A DNA stretch of 40,397 nt from JAWWPY01 sp964412845 (GCA_964412845.1 CAYPQM010000048.1:1-40397); one strand, 5' to 3'; positions 24,087 through 32,460 are shown, numbered from the stretch's first letter. A program made the numbers and translations. The notes: generated by a model from the sequence alone, not told the origin.

Positions 24087-24314
24087 TTACCGTCGCCGCC
24101 CGAAGGCGAAGTAGGCGAGGGGTGCCCCCCCGAAGGAGTTGACGACAACCACCACCGTGGCCCATATCCACTTCGGGCCCCGGACCTGGCTGGCTGGCCG
24201 GCGCTTGATGTCGATGAGCGCTGCGGTCTTGAGGCAGCCTTCGGCAACTGCTCCGGCAAGGATCAGCCTGCGGCTGCGCTGGCTAAGATCGCTCCACCGT
24301 TTTTTAGCGGCCAC
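24087..24314 (-). CDS. PLDc_N-domain small membrane protein
   Basis: 75 residues. The C-terminal part GPKWIWATVVVVVNSFGG, PLAYFAFGRRR is the phospholipase D-nuclease N-terminal (PLDc_N) membrane domain, here as a stand-alone protein. The first helix (LILAGAVAEGCLKTAALIDI) precedes it, with the family's Lys/Arg-rich loop. GTG 24314 has a GGGAGGA ribosome site 6 bases upstream. The function of stand-alone PLDc_N proteins is unknown. Confidence 0.8.
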   Translation of the reverse strand: MAAKKRWSDLSQRSRRLILAGAVAEGCLKTAALIDIKRRPASQVRGPKWIWATVVVVVNSFGGAPLAYFAFGRRR

Positions 24315-24648
24315 GACATCCTCCCGGTACGTGGCAGGGACCTCGGTCGCCTGCCCGGTTATGTCCGCGCCGGGCGGTTCAGGGGGCGGCGCCGGCGACG
24401 ATTGTCCCGGTGCTGTGGCTGCCGGTTGACCCGCCTTGCGACGCGACTCTCTGATTCGTGCGGCGAACTCCAGAGTTCAAGATATGCCCTGGCCCGTCGG
24501 GCAGAGCTGATGCCCGGCCGCGTGGCGCGCCAGTCCTGTTCCTGCACGGTGGCCAGGACCGGATCGTGCCCAGTTCGCAAGCACGCCAACCAGGGTTGAC
24601 CCCGCCGGGCGGCCAAGCCGGCGCCACCACTCACGGTACGGTTCTGCC
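24315..24648. other. Gene-free stretch with an alpha/beta hydrolase fragment
   Basis: About 330 bases that must hold the promoters for the PLDc_N gene (minus) and the MDMPI-like gene (plus). Apart from the hydrolase fragment at 24521-24597, no ORF resembles a family I know. Confidence 0.5.
24521..24597 (+). pseudogene. Possible alpha/beta hydrolase C-terminal fragment
   Basis: In the frame from 24458 the stretch reads RGAPVLFLHGGQDRIVPSSQ then AR. PVLxLHGGQDRIVP is the strand and loop with the catalytic Asp of many alpha/beta hydrolases. Nothing before or after fits the fold, so only about 25 residues remain. The evidence is one motif; chance resemblance is possible. Confidence 0.5.
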
Positions 24649-25308
24649 ATGCCGCGATCAGCCGATGCCGCCGCGTCCCCCGTGACGGCCGACGATCTCG
24701 ACCAGGCCGTGCGGCTCGCCGTGGCCGTCCTTCGCGCGGTGCCCGCCGCGGCCTGGGACGGCCAGGCCGGTTCGCTGGAATGGGACTGCTGGGAAACCGT
24801 CGAGCACATCAGCGACGCCCTGTTCTCATACGCCGCGACGCTGGGTCCCCGGACCCCGCCGCTCGACGCTGACGTCCCGTTCGAGGGCGAAAGGCGGCGG
24901 CCTGGCGGTCCGGACAGCGCTGTGCACGCGAATCGCGCGGCCGGGCCCGCCGGGCTGGTGCTGGTGCTCGAGGCGTGTGCCGGGCTGCTGGTCGCCATGG
25001 TGCGCACGACGCCGCCGCAGGTCCGCGCCTACCACAGCTTCGGCGTGTCAGACCCGGCAGGCTTCGCCGCCATGGGGGTCGTGGAGACCCTGGTGCACAC
25101 GCACGACGTGGCCGAGGGGCTCGGGCTGGGCTGGGTCCCACCCGCCGGTCTCTGCTCGCAGGTGCTCACCCGGCTGTTCCCCGACGCCCCGCCGACCGCG
25201 GACCCCTGGCCCACCTTGTTGTGGGCCACCGGACGCGCCGAACTGCCCGGGCGCCCTCGCCTCACGGCATGGCGCTGGACCGGGACACCCCGGTCCAAGC
25301 TGGGCTAG
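24649..25308 (+). CDS. Maleylpyruvate isomerase/DinB-like (MDMPI_N) family protein
   Basis: 219 residues with the four-helix DinB/MDMPI fold. WDCWETVEHISDAL (residues about 45-58) and MGVVETLVHTHDVAEGLGLG (about 142-161) are family landmarks; the spaced histidines (H54, H150, H152) are the expected metal ligands. Some family members are mycothiol-dependent isomerases or transferases, which fits an actinobacterium, but the reaction here is unknown. The last codon overlaps the end of the convergent AhpD-like gene by 4 bases. Confidence 0.78.
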   Translation: MPRSADAAASPVTADDLDQAVRLAVAVLRAVPAAAWDGQAGSLEWDCWETVEHISDALFSYAATLGPRTPPLDADVPFEGERRRPGGPDSAVHANRAAGPAGLVLVLEACAGLLVAMVRTTPPQVRAYHSFGVSDPAGFAAMGVVETLVHTHDVAEGLGLGWVPPAGLCSQVLTRLFPDAPPTADPWPTLLWATGRAELPGRPRLTAWRWTGTPRSKLG

Positions 25309-25895
25309 CGCGACGGGGCCGCCGCCGGGGGCCGGCCAAAGCTGACGGCGGCGCGCACCGGCGCCGGAGCGGCCGCCGCGAGCTGGGCGTCCGGCTCCGC
25401 GCCGAGGGCGCCGTTCACGGTGGAGAAAGCCATCCGCCACGCGATGAGCATCGTCGCCTCGAATATCTGCCGGTCGGTGAGGCCTACGTCGCGCAGCCGG
25501 CCGACATCGGCCGGGGTTGTCGAGTTCGGGTCCGCCGCGACACGGCGGGCCCAGTCCGACAGTGCCGCACTGCGCGGGTCAAGCCCGGCCGCCGATCCAG
25601 CGAGCACCTGCGCCGCCGTCCCGGGGTCGGCTTGCTCGGCGAGCCGTGTCCCCCACGCGAGCGAGCAGTAGGAGTCCGACCGGGCTGCTGCCGTGGCCGC
25701 GAACAGCAGCGCCGCATCGGTGGATGAGAGTTCGGATTCGCGCGTCAGCAGCGCTCGCATGGCGTAGAACGCTTCCTTGACATCGGGACGCCAGCACCAC
25801 AACCGGGTGAGGTTGCTGACGTAGCCGTCGCTGTCCCGTTCTGCGTCGTACAGTGCCTCGACGTCATCGGAGGCTGGTGGCTCATCTAGGAACAT
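25305..25895 (-). CDS. AhpD-like (carboxymuconolactone decarboxylase family) protein
   Basis: About 196 residues of the AhpD-like all-helical fold: NLTRLWCWRPDVKEAFYAMR, LSSTDAALLFAATAAARSDS, then YCSLAWGTRLAEQA with the Cys region of the active site, and GLTDRQIFEATMLIAWRMAF. The classical CxxC of AhpD is reduced to a single Cys, as in many peroxidase-related members. ATG 25895 is my choice; a TTG at 25913 would add six residues and neither has a clear ribosome site. It overlaps the end of the MDMPI gene tail to tail. Confidence 0.8.
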   Translation of the reverse strand: MFLDEPPASDDVEALYDAERDSDGYVSNLTRLWCWRPDVKEAFYAMRALLTRESELSSTDAALLFAATAAARSDSYCSLAWGTRLAEQADPGTAAQVLAGSAAGLDPRSAALSDWARRVAADPNSTTPADVGRLRDVGLTDRQIFEATMLIAWRMAFSTVNGALGAEPDAQLAAAAPAPVRAAVSFGRPPAAAPSR

Positions 25896-26126
25896 CGGAC
25901 AAGCATGCGCCAATCGCTGCCGCCGTTCAAATGATGCCCGGCGCGCACATGCTGCCCGGCGGGATCGGCGGGATTCAGCACCAGGCCGGCCACATCCCGT
26001 TCAGTTCCCAGCTGCCGCACGGACGACACCGGTCACGTTCGCTGTGGAAGTATTGATGAACCGGTTTACCCCTGAGCCCGGGCTGCGGATTCCCGACTTC
26101 GGCGGCCCAGGAAGGACCCGCTGATC

Positions 26127-26828
26127 ATGACTGCCCGACAGAACATCGTCCTGGTGCACGGCGCATGGGCCGACGGCTCGTGCTGGAGTGCCGTCATCGA
26201 GCGTCTGCAGGCCGACGGCTACAACGTCACGGCGCCCCAGTTTCCGGAGTCCTCGCTGGCCGCGGACGTGGCCCGGCTGCGCCAGGTGCTGGCCCGCCAG
26301 GACGGCCCGACCGTGGTGGCCGGCCACTCTTACGGCGGGCAGATCGTCACGGCCCTGGGCACGGACGCGCCGAACGTCGTCGGCCTGGTCTACATCGCGG
26401 CCTTCGGGCTGGATGAGGGCGAGTCGATCGGCGGCCTGCTGGCGCAGGGCCCGCCGACCCCAGCGCTGGCGCACCTGGACATCGACGCGCAGGGTTTCGC
26501 CTGGCTGCCCGAAGATGACTTCGTGAACTACTTCGCGGGGGACGTGGACCCGGTCAAGGCGAGGGTCATGTACGCGGTGCAGCAGCCGCTGGCCGCGTCC
26601 GCGCTGCAGGACGTGATGGGTGTCCCGGCCTGGAAATCACACCCGTCCTGGTACCTGGTCGCCGCCGGGGACCAGGCCATCCCGCCTGATGCCGAGCGCC
26701 AGTTCGCCGCCCGGATGGGTGCCACCACGGTCGAAGTCCCGACCAACCACGTCGCGATGGTCTCCCACCCCGACGACGTGGTGGAACTCATCGAGACCGC
26801 CGCCAAGGCCGTGCTGCCCGCAGGCTGA
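26127..26828 (+). CDS. Alpha/beta hydrolase (EstC-like esterase)
   Basis: Cytoplasmic esterase-like hydrolase of 233 residues. The oxyanion segment is LVHGAWADGSCW, the nucleophile Ser is in GHSYGG (about residue 69), the catalytic Asp in AAGDQAIPP and the His in NHVAMVSHP. This small lid-poor type resembles salicylate esterase and methylketone-synthase-like hydrolases. GAAGGA lies 10 bases before ATG 26127. It is convergent with the LysR gene 7 bases downstream. The substrate is unknown. Confidence 0.88.
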   Translation: MTARQNIVLVHGAWADGSCWSAVIERLQADGYNVTAPQFPESSLAADVARLRQVLARQDGPTVVAGHSYGGQIVTALGTDAPNVVGLVYIAAFGLDEGESIGGLLAQGPPTPALAHLDIDAQGFAWLPEDDFVNYFAGDVDPVKARVMYAVQQPLAASALQDVMGVPAWKSHPSWYLVAAGDQAIPPDAERQFAARMGATTVEVPTNHVAMVSHPDDVVELIETAAKAVLPAG

Positions 26829-26835
26829 GCGCACG

Positions 26836-27738
26836 TCACCCGGCGGCATCCGGCGCCTCGGCGTGCCGCCGGACAGCATCAATGACGACCGTGGTGGCCG
26901 GCCACGCCTGCGCGCCGGCCCGGATCACGCTCCACAGCCGCCGGTCGGTCCGGGCCAGCGTAAGCGGCACCAGGCGCAGCCGATCGAACCCCGGCGCGTC
27001 GGCCGACAGCAGGCACACGCCCTGCCCGGCGAGCACGAGGTCGATGACCAGTTCCAGGCTGTCCGCGCGGTGCCGGATCCGCGGGGTCCACCCGCCCAGC
27101 GCGCAGATCCGCTCGGCGAGCTCGTCGTCGCCTGAATCCCGCGAGTTGCCGATCCAGAACTCATCGCGGAAGGTCTCCAGGTCGGCCGGGGTACGGATGT
27201 GCGGCGGTGCGGCCAGGCCCGGTGGGACCGCCATCATCATCGGGCTCCGGCCCAGGAGCGTGCGGATATGCCGCCCGCCGCGGGGGACCAGCGTGTAGTC
27301 ATAGACGAAGCCGAGGTCGATCAGGTCGGCGTCCAGCAGTTCGTCCACTTCGGTTGGTTCACGCTCCTGCAGTTCCAGCTCCACCAGCGGGTGGCGGCGG
27401 GCCAGCTCATCGGCCACCGGCAGCAGGTGCTGCCGCAGGGCCGTGGTGTACGCGGCCACCCGCACCAGCCCGCTGGGTTCCGCGCCGGCCGCCAGGTCCA
27501 GCTCCGCGGCGGTGACCGCGGCCAAGATCCCCTCCGCGTGGCCGACCAGCCGCCGCCCGGCTGGCGTCAGCCGGACCCGGCGGCCCGCCGCCTCAAGCAG
27601 CGGCACGCCGGCCTCTCGCTCCAGGGCAGCCAGCTGCTGGCTGACCGCGGACGTCCCGTAGCCGGTGGCCTGGGCGACGGCGGACATCGTGCCGAGCCGG
27701 GACAGTTCCACCAGCACCTTCAGCTTGCGCAGGTCCAC
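26836..27738 (-). CDS. LysR-family transcriptional regulator
   Basis: 300 residues. The winged helix is at 1-60 (MDLRKLKVLVELSRLGTMSA, GTSAVSQQLAALEREAGVPL), followed by a periplasmic-binding-like effector domain (about 90-290). GTG 27736-27738 is the start. It is divergent from the EamA exporter gene, with a CCGTTCA-N15-TGAACGG inverted repeat between them, so it probably controls that exporter and itself. The inducer would be a substrate of the exporter. Confidence 0.9.
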   Translation of the reverse strand: MDLRKLKVLVELSRLGTMSAVAQATGYGTSAVSQQLAALEREAGVPLLEAAGRRVRLTPAGRRLVGHAEGILAAVTAAELDLAAGAEPSGLVRVAAYTTALRQHLLPVADELARRHPLVELELQEREPTEVDELLDADLIDLGFVYDYTLVPRGGRHIRTLLGRSPMMMAVPPGLAAPPHIRTPADLETFRDEFWIGNSRDSGDDELAERICALGGWTPRIRHRADSLELVIDLVLAGQGVCLLSADAPGFDRLRLVPLTLARTDRRLWSVIRAGAQAWPATTVVIDAVRRHAEAPDAAG

Positions 27739-27772
27739 CGTTCAATTATCCGCATTCCCTGAACGGTATAGC
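27738..27772. promoter_or_regulatory. Inverted repeat and -10 box between lysR and the exporter gene
   Basis: CCGTTCA (27738-27744) and TGAACGG (27760-27766) form perfect 7-base arms with a 15-base spacer, as in LysR operators. A TATAGC -10-like box follows at 27767-27772 and points to the exporter gene. The left arm touches the lysR start codon, so binding there would also shut lysR off. Confidence 0.55.
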
Positions 27773-27820
27773 CAGCAACCTGCGGTAGACCTGAAGAGTG
27801 GTTCACGATCGAATGAGCCC

Positions 27821-28732
27821 ATGAAGATTCCCGCGCCCGCCCTGGCCGTTTCGGCCATGCTGTCGGTACAGACCGGCGCCGCCCTGAGCACCCACCTGTT
27901 CACGGCGCTCACCCCGGCGGGCTCGGTATGGCTGCGGCTGGCCATCGCGGCGATCATCCTCCTGGTCATCACGAGGCCGCGGCTGCGCGGCATCGGCTGG
28001 CCCGCGCTGCGCGGCGCCTTGCTGCTGGGCACGGTGACGGCCGTATTGAGCCTGGCCTTCATCGAAGCGATAGCCCGGATACCGCTTGGCACCGCGGCGG
28101 CCATCGAGTTCCTCGGCCCGCTCGGCGTCGCCGCCATCCGCAGCCACCGGCGTTCGGCCCTGGCCTGGCCGGCCCTGGCGCTGGCCGGGGTGATCGGCCT
28201 GACCGAGCCCTGGCACGGCCAGCTGAACCTGACCGGCGCGGGGTTCGCCGTCGCGGCGGCCTCGGCCTGGGCTGGCTACATCCTGCTGACCCAGCGCGTC
28301 GGCGCCCAGCTGGACGGGCTGCAAGGGCTCGCGCTGTCGCTCGGCACGGCAACCGTCGTCGCGGCTCCGGTAGCGGCCTGGCCGGCCCTGCGCGGCCTGA
28401 CGCCATCGATCGCGGCGCAGGGACTGGGGCTCGCGGTACTCGTCCCGCTGCTGCCCTTCGCGGCCGAGATGCTCGCACTGCGGCGGATGCGCGTCGCCGC
28501 CTTCGGCACCTTGATGGCCCTGGAGCCCGGGCTCGCGGCCGTGATAGGCCTGCTGCTCCTGGGCCAGTTGCCCGCGGTCGTGCAGGCCGCCGGAGTGATA
28601 CTGGTGGTCGTCGCAGGCATCGGCGCGCAGCGCGCGCAGCCGCCGGAACCCGGTAGGCGGCCGCACCGGCCAGACGGCAATGCCGGCGACCGAATGCCGG
28701 TCGAGTGCGGCAGTTACCCGGCTGGCGGGTAA
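27821..28732 (+). CDS. EamA-family (RhtA-like) transporter
   Basis: Inner-membrane exporter of the drug/metabolite transporter superfamily, 303 residues with ten hydrophobic helices in two EamA repeats. SVQTGAALSTHLFTALTPAG, FIEAIARIPLGTAAAIEFLG and ALEPGLAAVIGLLLLGQLPA are close to RhtA, the threonine/homoserine exporter of E. coli. The last 30 residues are a hydrophilic tail. ATG 27821 gives the expected start just before helix 1. It is likely regulated by the divergent LysR protein. The substrate, perhaps an amino acid, is inferred. Confidence 0.85.
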   Translation: MKIPAPALAVSAMLSVQTGAALSTHLFTALTPAGSVWLRLAIAAIILLVITRPRLRGIGWPALRGALLLGTVTAVLSLAFIEAIARIPLGTAAAIEFLGPLGVAAIRSHRRSALAWPALALAGVIGLTEPWHGQLNLTGAGFAVAAASAWAGYILLTQRVGAQLDGLQGLALSLGTATVVAAPVAAWPALRGLTPSIAAQGLGLAVLVPLLPFAAEMLALRRMRVAAFGTLMALEPGLAAVIGLLLLGQLPAVVQAAGVILVVVAGIGAQRAQPPEPGRRPHRPDGNAGDRMPVECGSYPAGG

Positions 28733-28797
28733 CCGTGCCGGTGAGTTTTGCCCCGCTGCCGGTCCCAGGCAACGTCGGGGCAGCTGACGGCCGGCCT

Positions 28798-29342
28798 AGC
28801 TGACCGGGCGGCATTCGACGACGTAGCCGGCGGGCTGCGGCCCGGCGGCCACCACCTGCAGGCCCGCCTGGCGGGCCAGCTCCCGGAACTCGGTAAGCGT
28901 GCTGGCCCGCCTGGCGGGCCAGCTCCCGGAACTCGGTAAGCGTGCTGGTCGTCCCGCCAACCAAGATCATCTCGCTGGTCAGCCGGCGTGGTTCACCTTC
29001 CGGTGAGACCCCTCCGGTGATCACGACCCGGCCGCCGGGCTGGGCCGCCTCGGCGCACCGGCGCAGGATGGCGGTGGTCTCCTGGTCCGGTCAGCTCGAA
29101 CCGGCCGGGTGCCGCCTCCCGGAACACGCCCTGGCCCGCCAGGTGGCCAAGCACGTTGTGCAGGGCACCGGCGTGGCAGTCGGCCGCGGCCGCAAGATCA
29201 TGGATGTCACTGAGGCCGCCCGCGATGTGTTCGGCGATCCGCAGGGTAGCCACCACGCGCAGGCACTAGAGAGCCTGCAGGTCGGCCAGCGCAGCCAGGT
29301 CCCGGCCTGCCTGCCCGGGCGGCGACCGGCTGAATCAGTCAT
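28798..29342 (-). pseudogene. O-methyltransferase gene, decayed
   Basis: The minus strand starts with the winged-helix dimerisation part of small-molecule O-methyltransferases (DLAALADLQAL, stop, VVATLRIAEHIAGGLSDIHD, LAAAADCHAGALHNVLGHLA, GQGVFREAAPGRFELTGPG). The whole SAM-binding core is missing. The C-terminal piece follows (GGRVVITGGVSPEGEPRRLT, STLTEFRELARQAGLQVV, AGYVVECRPVS, stop at 28798). There is an in-frame TAG at 29266-29268, a large internal deletion, and a perfect 43-base tandem duplication (28861-28946) that breaks the frame. Confidence 0.88.
28861..28946. repeat. Perfect 43-bp tandem duplication
   Basis: Bases 28861-28903 are repeated without change at 28904-28946. As 43 is not a multiple of three, it shifts the reading frame of the methyltransferase pseudogene. 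Each unit begins with a GGCCCGCC-TGGCGGGCC inverted repeat, which may have promoted slippage. Perfect identity suggests that it is recent compared with the other damage. Confidence 0.95.
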
Positions 29343-29566
29343 GCGGGCATCGTAGGCGCAGGCGACGGACGGTGATTGGCAAAAAACGCCGGCCCGGACG
29401 GCGTTGCTGGAACACGGGGTAACGGGAAGCGGAACGCAAGGTTAATTCATTCACCTTCTGTTCATTCGCGCGTCGGTGGAACTTTGCCTAGATGAAGTAC
29501 TTTCGTCGCCGTGAGCACATGAGCAGGCGCCTCACCGCGACCGTGCGAGTTTAGGAGGATTTGTCG
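29343..29566 (+). promoter_or_regulatory. Promoter region of the phosphate transporter with a PHO-box-like site
   Basis: Two adjacent 11-base units, ATTCACCTTCT (29449-29459) and GTTCATTCGCG (29460-29470), follow the GTTCACC-type direct repeat of actinobacterial PhoP boxes. The site lies about 100 bases before the start of a Pho84-like transporter. This would switch the gene on when phosphate is low. The rest of the stretch has no gene. Confidence 0.6.
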
Positions 29567-30991
29567 GTGACCGAGACCCGCTCCATGGACCTGCTGACCG
29601 CACTGGACGAGGCGAAGCTGAGCAGATTTCATCTGCGGGCGGTGCTGGTGTCCGGGATGGGCTTCTTCACTGACGCCTACGACCTCTTCGTCATCGGGAT
29701 CGCCTCCACCCTGATCAAGCAGGAGTGGAATCTCGGGGCCGGCCGGCTCGCCCTGCTGAACAGCACCATGCTGGCGGCGGCGTTCCTCGGCGCCTTCGTG
29801 TTCGGCCGGTTCGCCGACCTGTTCGGCCGCAAGCGGGTCTACTGGATGGTCGCGGTCATCATGGTGGTCGGGGCCCTGGGGTCAGCGCTGTCGCCCTCGT
29901 ACTGGGTGCTCATCGCCTTCCGCTTCCTGCTCGGGTTCGGTGTCGGCGGCGATTACCCGGTCAGCGCCGTGCTGATGAGCGAGTACGCCAACCGCAAGGA
30001 CCGCGGCAAGCTGGTCGGGATGGTGTTCTCCACCCAGGCCCTCGGCCTCATCGTGGGCCCGCTCATCGCGCTGGCCCTGCTCGGCGCGGGGACCAGCAAC
30101 GACGTGGCCTGGCGGACCATGCTCGCCCTCGGAGCGGTGCCCGCGGCGGCCGTGGTGTACCTGCGCAGCCGGATGCCCGAGTCGCCGCGCTACCAGGTAC
30201 AGGTGCAGGGCCGCCGCAACGAGCCGCTCAGCGAGATAGCCACCTTCAGCGACGGTGCCGTCAAAGGCGGCTCCACCGCCCGGCTGCGGCATCAGATGGG
30301 GCTGCGTGCCTTCCTGACCAACCGCAGGTACCTGGTCATGCTGGCCGGCACGGCGGGTACCTGGTTCCTGCTCGACTACGCCTATTACGGGAACACGATC
30401 TCCACACCCCAGATCATCGGGCTGATCTCGCCGGGTTCCTCGACCATGACCACGATCGCCATCCAGCTCGCCATCTTCGTGGTCGCGGCCGTGCCCGGGT
30501 ACCTGTGCGGGATCCTCTGGCTGGACCGGATTGGCCACCGGCGCCTGCAGTTCACCGGGTTCGCAGTCATGGCGCTGTGCTTCGCGATCATCGGGCTGGT
30601 TCCCGGCCTCACCACGGCGGTGGTGCCTTTCCTGCTGGTGTACGGGATCAGCTACTTCTTCACCGAGTTCGGGCCGAACATGACCACCTTCGTGATGCCC
30701 AGCGAGATCTACCCGGTCACCATGCGGGCCACCGGGCACGGCATCTCGGCGGGCATCGGCAAGTTCGGCGCGTTTATCGGAGTGTTCCTCTTCCCGGTAC
30801 TGCAGGCGAACCTCGGCCTGCGCGGCACGCTGATGCTCACGGCCGGGGTCTCGGTTCTCGGCTTCCTGCTGACCCTGGTGCTGCCGGAGCCGTCCGGCCG
30901 GAGCCTGGAGGAACTGGCCAGCGGGCCAGCCGTCTTCCATCCCCAGGAAGCCCGGGCCAGGCTGGCGCCGTCATCCGAGGATGCAGCCTGA
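29567..30991 (+). CDS. MFS phosphate transporter (Pho84-like phosphate:H+ symporter family)
   Basis: Inner-membrane transporter, 474 residues, twelve helices. Landmarks of the family are GMGFFTDAYDLFVIG in helix 1, GRFADLFGRKRVYW in loop 2-3, GFGVGGDYPVSAVLMSEYAN in helix 4, and MPSEIYPVTMRATGHGISAG in the second half. GTG 29567 is chosen over TTG 29561 because AGGAGG (29553-29558) has 8 bases to the former and only 2 to the latter. A PHO box upstream supports phosphate as substrate. It is convergent with the DUF4234 gene, 6 bases apart. Confidence 0.88.
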   Translation: MTETRSMDLLTALDEAKLSRFHLRAVLVSGMGFFTDAYDLFVIGIASTLIKQEWNLGAGRLALLNSTMLAAAFLGAFVFGRFADLFGRKRVYWMVAVIMVVGALGSALSPSYWVLIAFRFLLGFGVGGDYPVSAVLMSEYANRKDRGKLVGMVFSTQALGLIVGPLIALALLGAGTSNDVAWRTMLALGAVPAAAVVYLRSRMPESPRYQVQVQGRRNEPLSEIATFSDGAVKGGSTARLRHQMGLRAFLTNRRYLVMLAGTAGTWFLLDYAYYGNTISTPQIIGLISPGSSTMTTIAIQLAIFVVAAVPGYLCGILWLDRIGHRRLQFTGFAVMALCFAIIGLVPGLTTAVVPFLLVYGISYFFTEFGPNMTTFVMPSEIYPVTMRATGHGISAGIGKFGAFIGVFLFPVLQANLGLRGTLMLTAGVSVLGFLLTLVLPEPSGRSLEELASGPAVFHPQEARARLAPSSEDAA

Positions 30992-30997
30992 TCGGGC

Positions 30998-31462
30998 CTA
31001 CAGCGTCGGCCCGGCGGCCGGCGCGGCAGGCGCCGCAGGCCCGGGCATGCCCGCCGCCGCGCTGGCGGGCAGCGAGATGAGCGTGCCCTCCGGCGGGTTA
31101 CCGAGGTGGGCCCAGATCGTGTTCAGCTCGGACTGGTAGTAGAGCGCCTGCAGGCTCGCGACAAAGCCGAGGACCAGCCCGATCCAGCCGTTGCAGCTCG
31201 GCTGGAGCCCGGCGCGGCCCTGCATCTGGGCGATCCGAAGACCCGTGCGATAGAGCGACACGAACGGCGGGACGATGATGATCGCGCCGATCGAGACGGC
31301 CAGCAGCGAGAGGACTGGATTCACTTCGATGGTCTCGTCGAAGTCCCGGGCCTCACTGTTGATCTTGTACCACCAGACGAGGTAATAGATCCCCAGTGTG
31401 ATCAGTGGCCACACCAGCCACACCAGCCATATGTTGCGTGTCTTGCCTGCCCGTCCGGTCAT
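30998..31462 (-). CDS. DUF4234-domain membrane protein
   Basis: 154 residues. NIWLVWLVWPLITLGIYYLV then WWYKINSEARDF at residues 10-41 is the DUF4234 signature, followed by a second and third hydrophobic helix (LLAVSIGAIIIVPPFVSLYR, GLVLGFVASLQALYYQSELN) and a C-terminal Ala/Pro-rich tail of 30 residues. The function is unknown. An inverted repeat and a -10 box lie about 60 bases upstream. Confidence 0.85.
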   Translation of the reverse strand: MTGRAGKTRNIWLVWLVWPLITLGIYYLVWWYKINSEARDFDETIEVNPVLSLLAVSIGAIIIVPPFVSLYRTGLRIAQMQGRAGLQPSCNGWIGLVLGFVASLQALYYQSELNTIWAHLGNPPEGTLISLPASAAAGMPGPAAPAAPAAGPTL

Positions 31463-31520
31463 GGCGCCCCCCGCCGTCGCCGGGGCATCGATCCATCACC
31501 CCGTATGGCTACTTTTCGTA

Positions 31521-31542
31521 ACTATATGACTCTTCAGAGTCA
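31521..31542 (-). promoter_or_regulatory. Promoter and inverted repeat before the DUF4234 gene
   Basis: On the minus strand TATAGT (31526-31521) is a good -10 box. Directly upstream TGACTCT-TC-AGAGTCA (31527-31542) is a perfect 7-base inverted repeat that would cover the spacer and -35 region. It looks like the operator of a repressor. The transcript would have a leader of about 50 bases. Confidence 0.55.
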
Positions 31543-31629
31543 CAACGCCAGGGGGATGGCAGTACGGAGTGTTTTCGGGAGCGACCGGGATGGCGCGGCG
31601 TTAGGGCAACGAGGTCGGCCGCTGACCCG

Positions 31630-32403
31630 TCACTCACCGGTGGCCGGGCCGCCGCCCCGGCCAGCGCCCCGGCGGAAGCGCTCGACGCCCGCGGCCACAG
31701 CCGGGCTGCCGAGCGCCGTCATGCCGTGGCGGAACTCATTGGCCATGGCCTGCTCATCGCTCAGCGAGTCACTCTCCAGCGCTGAGCGCCGGTCGCTGCG
31801 CAGGCACGCCTGCGGCAGGGCGGCGAGCTCCCGGCCGAGTTCCTCGGCCGCGGCGCGGGCCTGCCCCGCGGGCACTACCCGGTTGACCAGGCCGATCTGC
31901 AGCGCCTCGGCGGCGGGCACCGGCCGCCCGGTCAGGATCAGGTCGAGGGCACGGCCTACCCCGACCAGGCGCGGCAGCCGGACCGTGCCGCCGTCGATAA
32001 GGGGGACACCCCACCGGCGGCAGAACACGCCGAGCACCGCATCCTCCTCGGCCACCCGCAGGTCGCACCAGAGGGCCAGCTCCAGGCCGCCTGCCACGGC
32101 GTACCCGGAGACCGCCGCGATCACCGGCTTGGACAGGCGCATCCGGGTCGGTCCCATCGGTCCGTCCCCGTCCGGCTCGGTCCGGTTGCCGGCCGGCCCG
32201 CCGATCGCCTTGAGGTCGGCGCCCGCGCAGAACGTGCCGCCGGCCCCGCACAAGACGGCGACCGAAGCGGCTTCGTCCGCGTCAAACTCGCGGAAGGCGC
32301 TGGCCAGCGCGGCGGCGGTGGGGCCGTCCACCGCGTTACGCGCATGCGGCCGGTCCAGGATGACGGTAGTGACCGGCCCGGCCCGCTCAACGCGTACGGT
32401 CAT
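31630..32403 (-). CDS. Enoyl-CoA hydratase/isomerase (crotonase) family protein
   Basis: 257 residues of the crotonase fold. The oxyanion hole is formed around CAGADLKAI (about 58-66) and GYAVAGGLELALWCD (about 99-113); WGVPLIDGGTVRLPRLVG holds the position of the second catalytic acid, where Asp replaces the Glu seen in hydratases (PxxGGTxRLPR type), so hydratase activity is uncertain. AGGAGAGG precedes the ATG. The gene ends the minus-strand group korA-korB-echA, 57 bases after korB, but a functional link is not evident. Confidence 0.85.
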   Translation of the reverse strand: MTVRVERAGPVTTVILDRPHARNAVDGPTAAALASAFREFDADEAASVAVLCGAGGTFCAGADLKAIGGPAGNRTEPDGDGPMGPTRMRLSKPVIAAVSGYAVAGGLELALWCDLRVAEEDAVLGVFCRRWGVPLIDGGTVRLPRLVGVGRALDLILTGRPVPAAEALQIGLVNRVVPAGQARAAAEELGRELAALPQACLRSDRRSALESDSLSDEQAMANEFRHGMTALGSPAVAAGVERFRRGAGRGGGPATGE

Positions 32404-32460
32404 AGCCTCTCCTGTCCTGGGCCGCCCTGTGCCATCGGGCCCGGCAGGTGCCGGAGAAGG

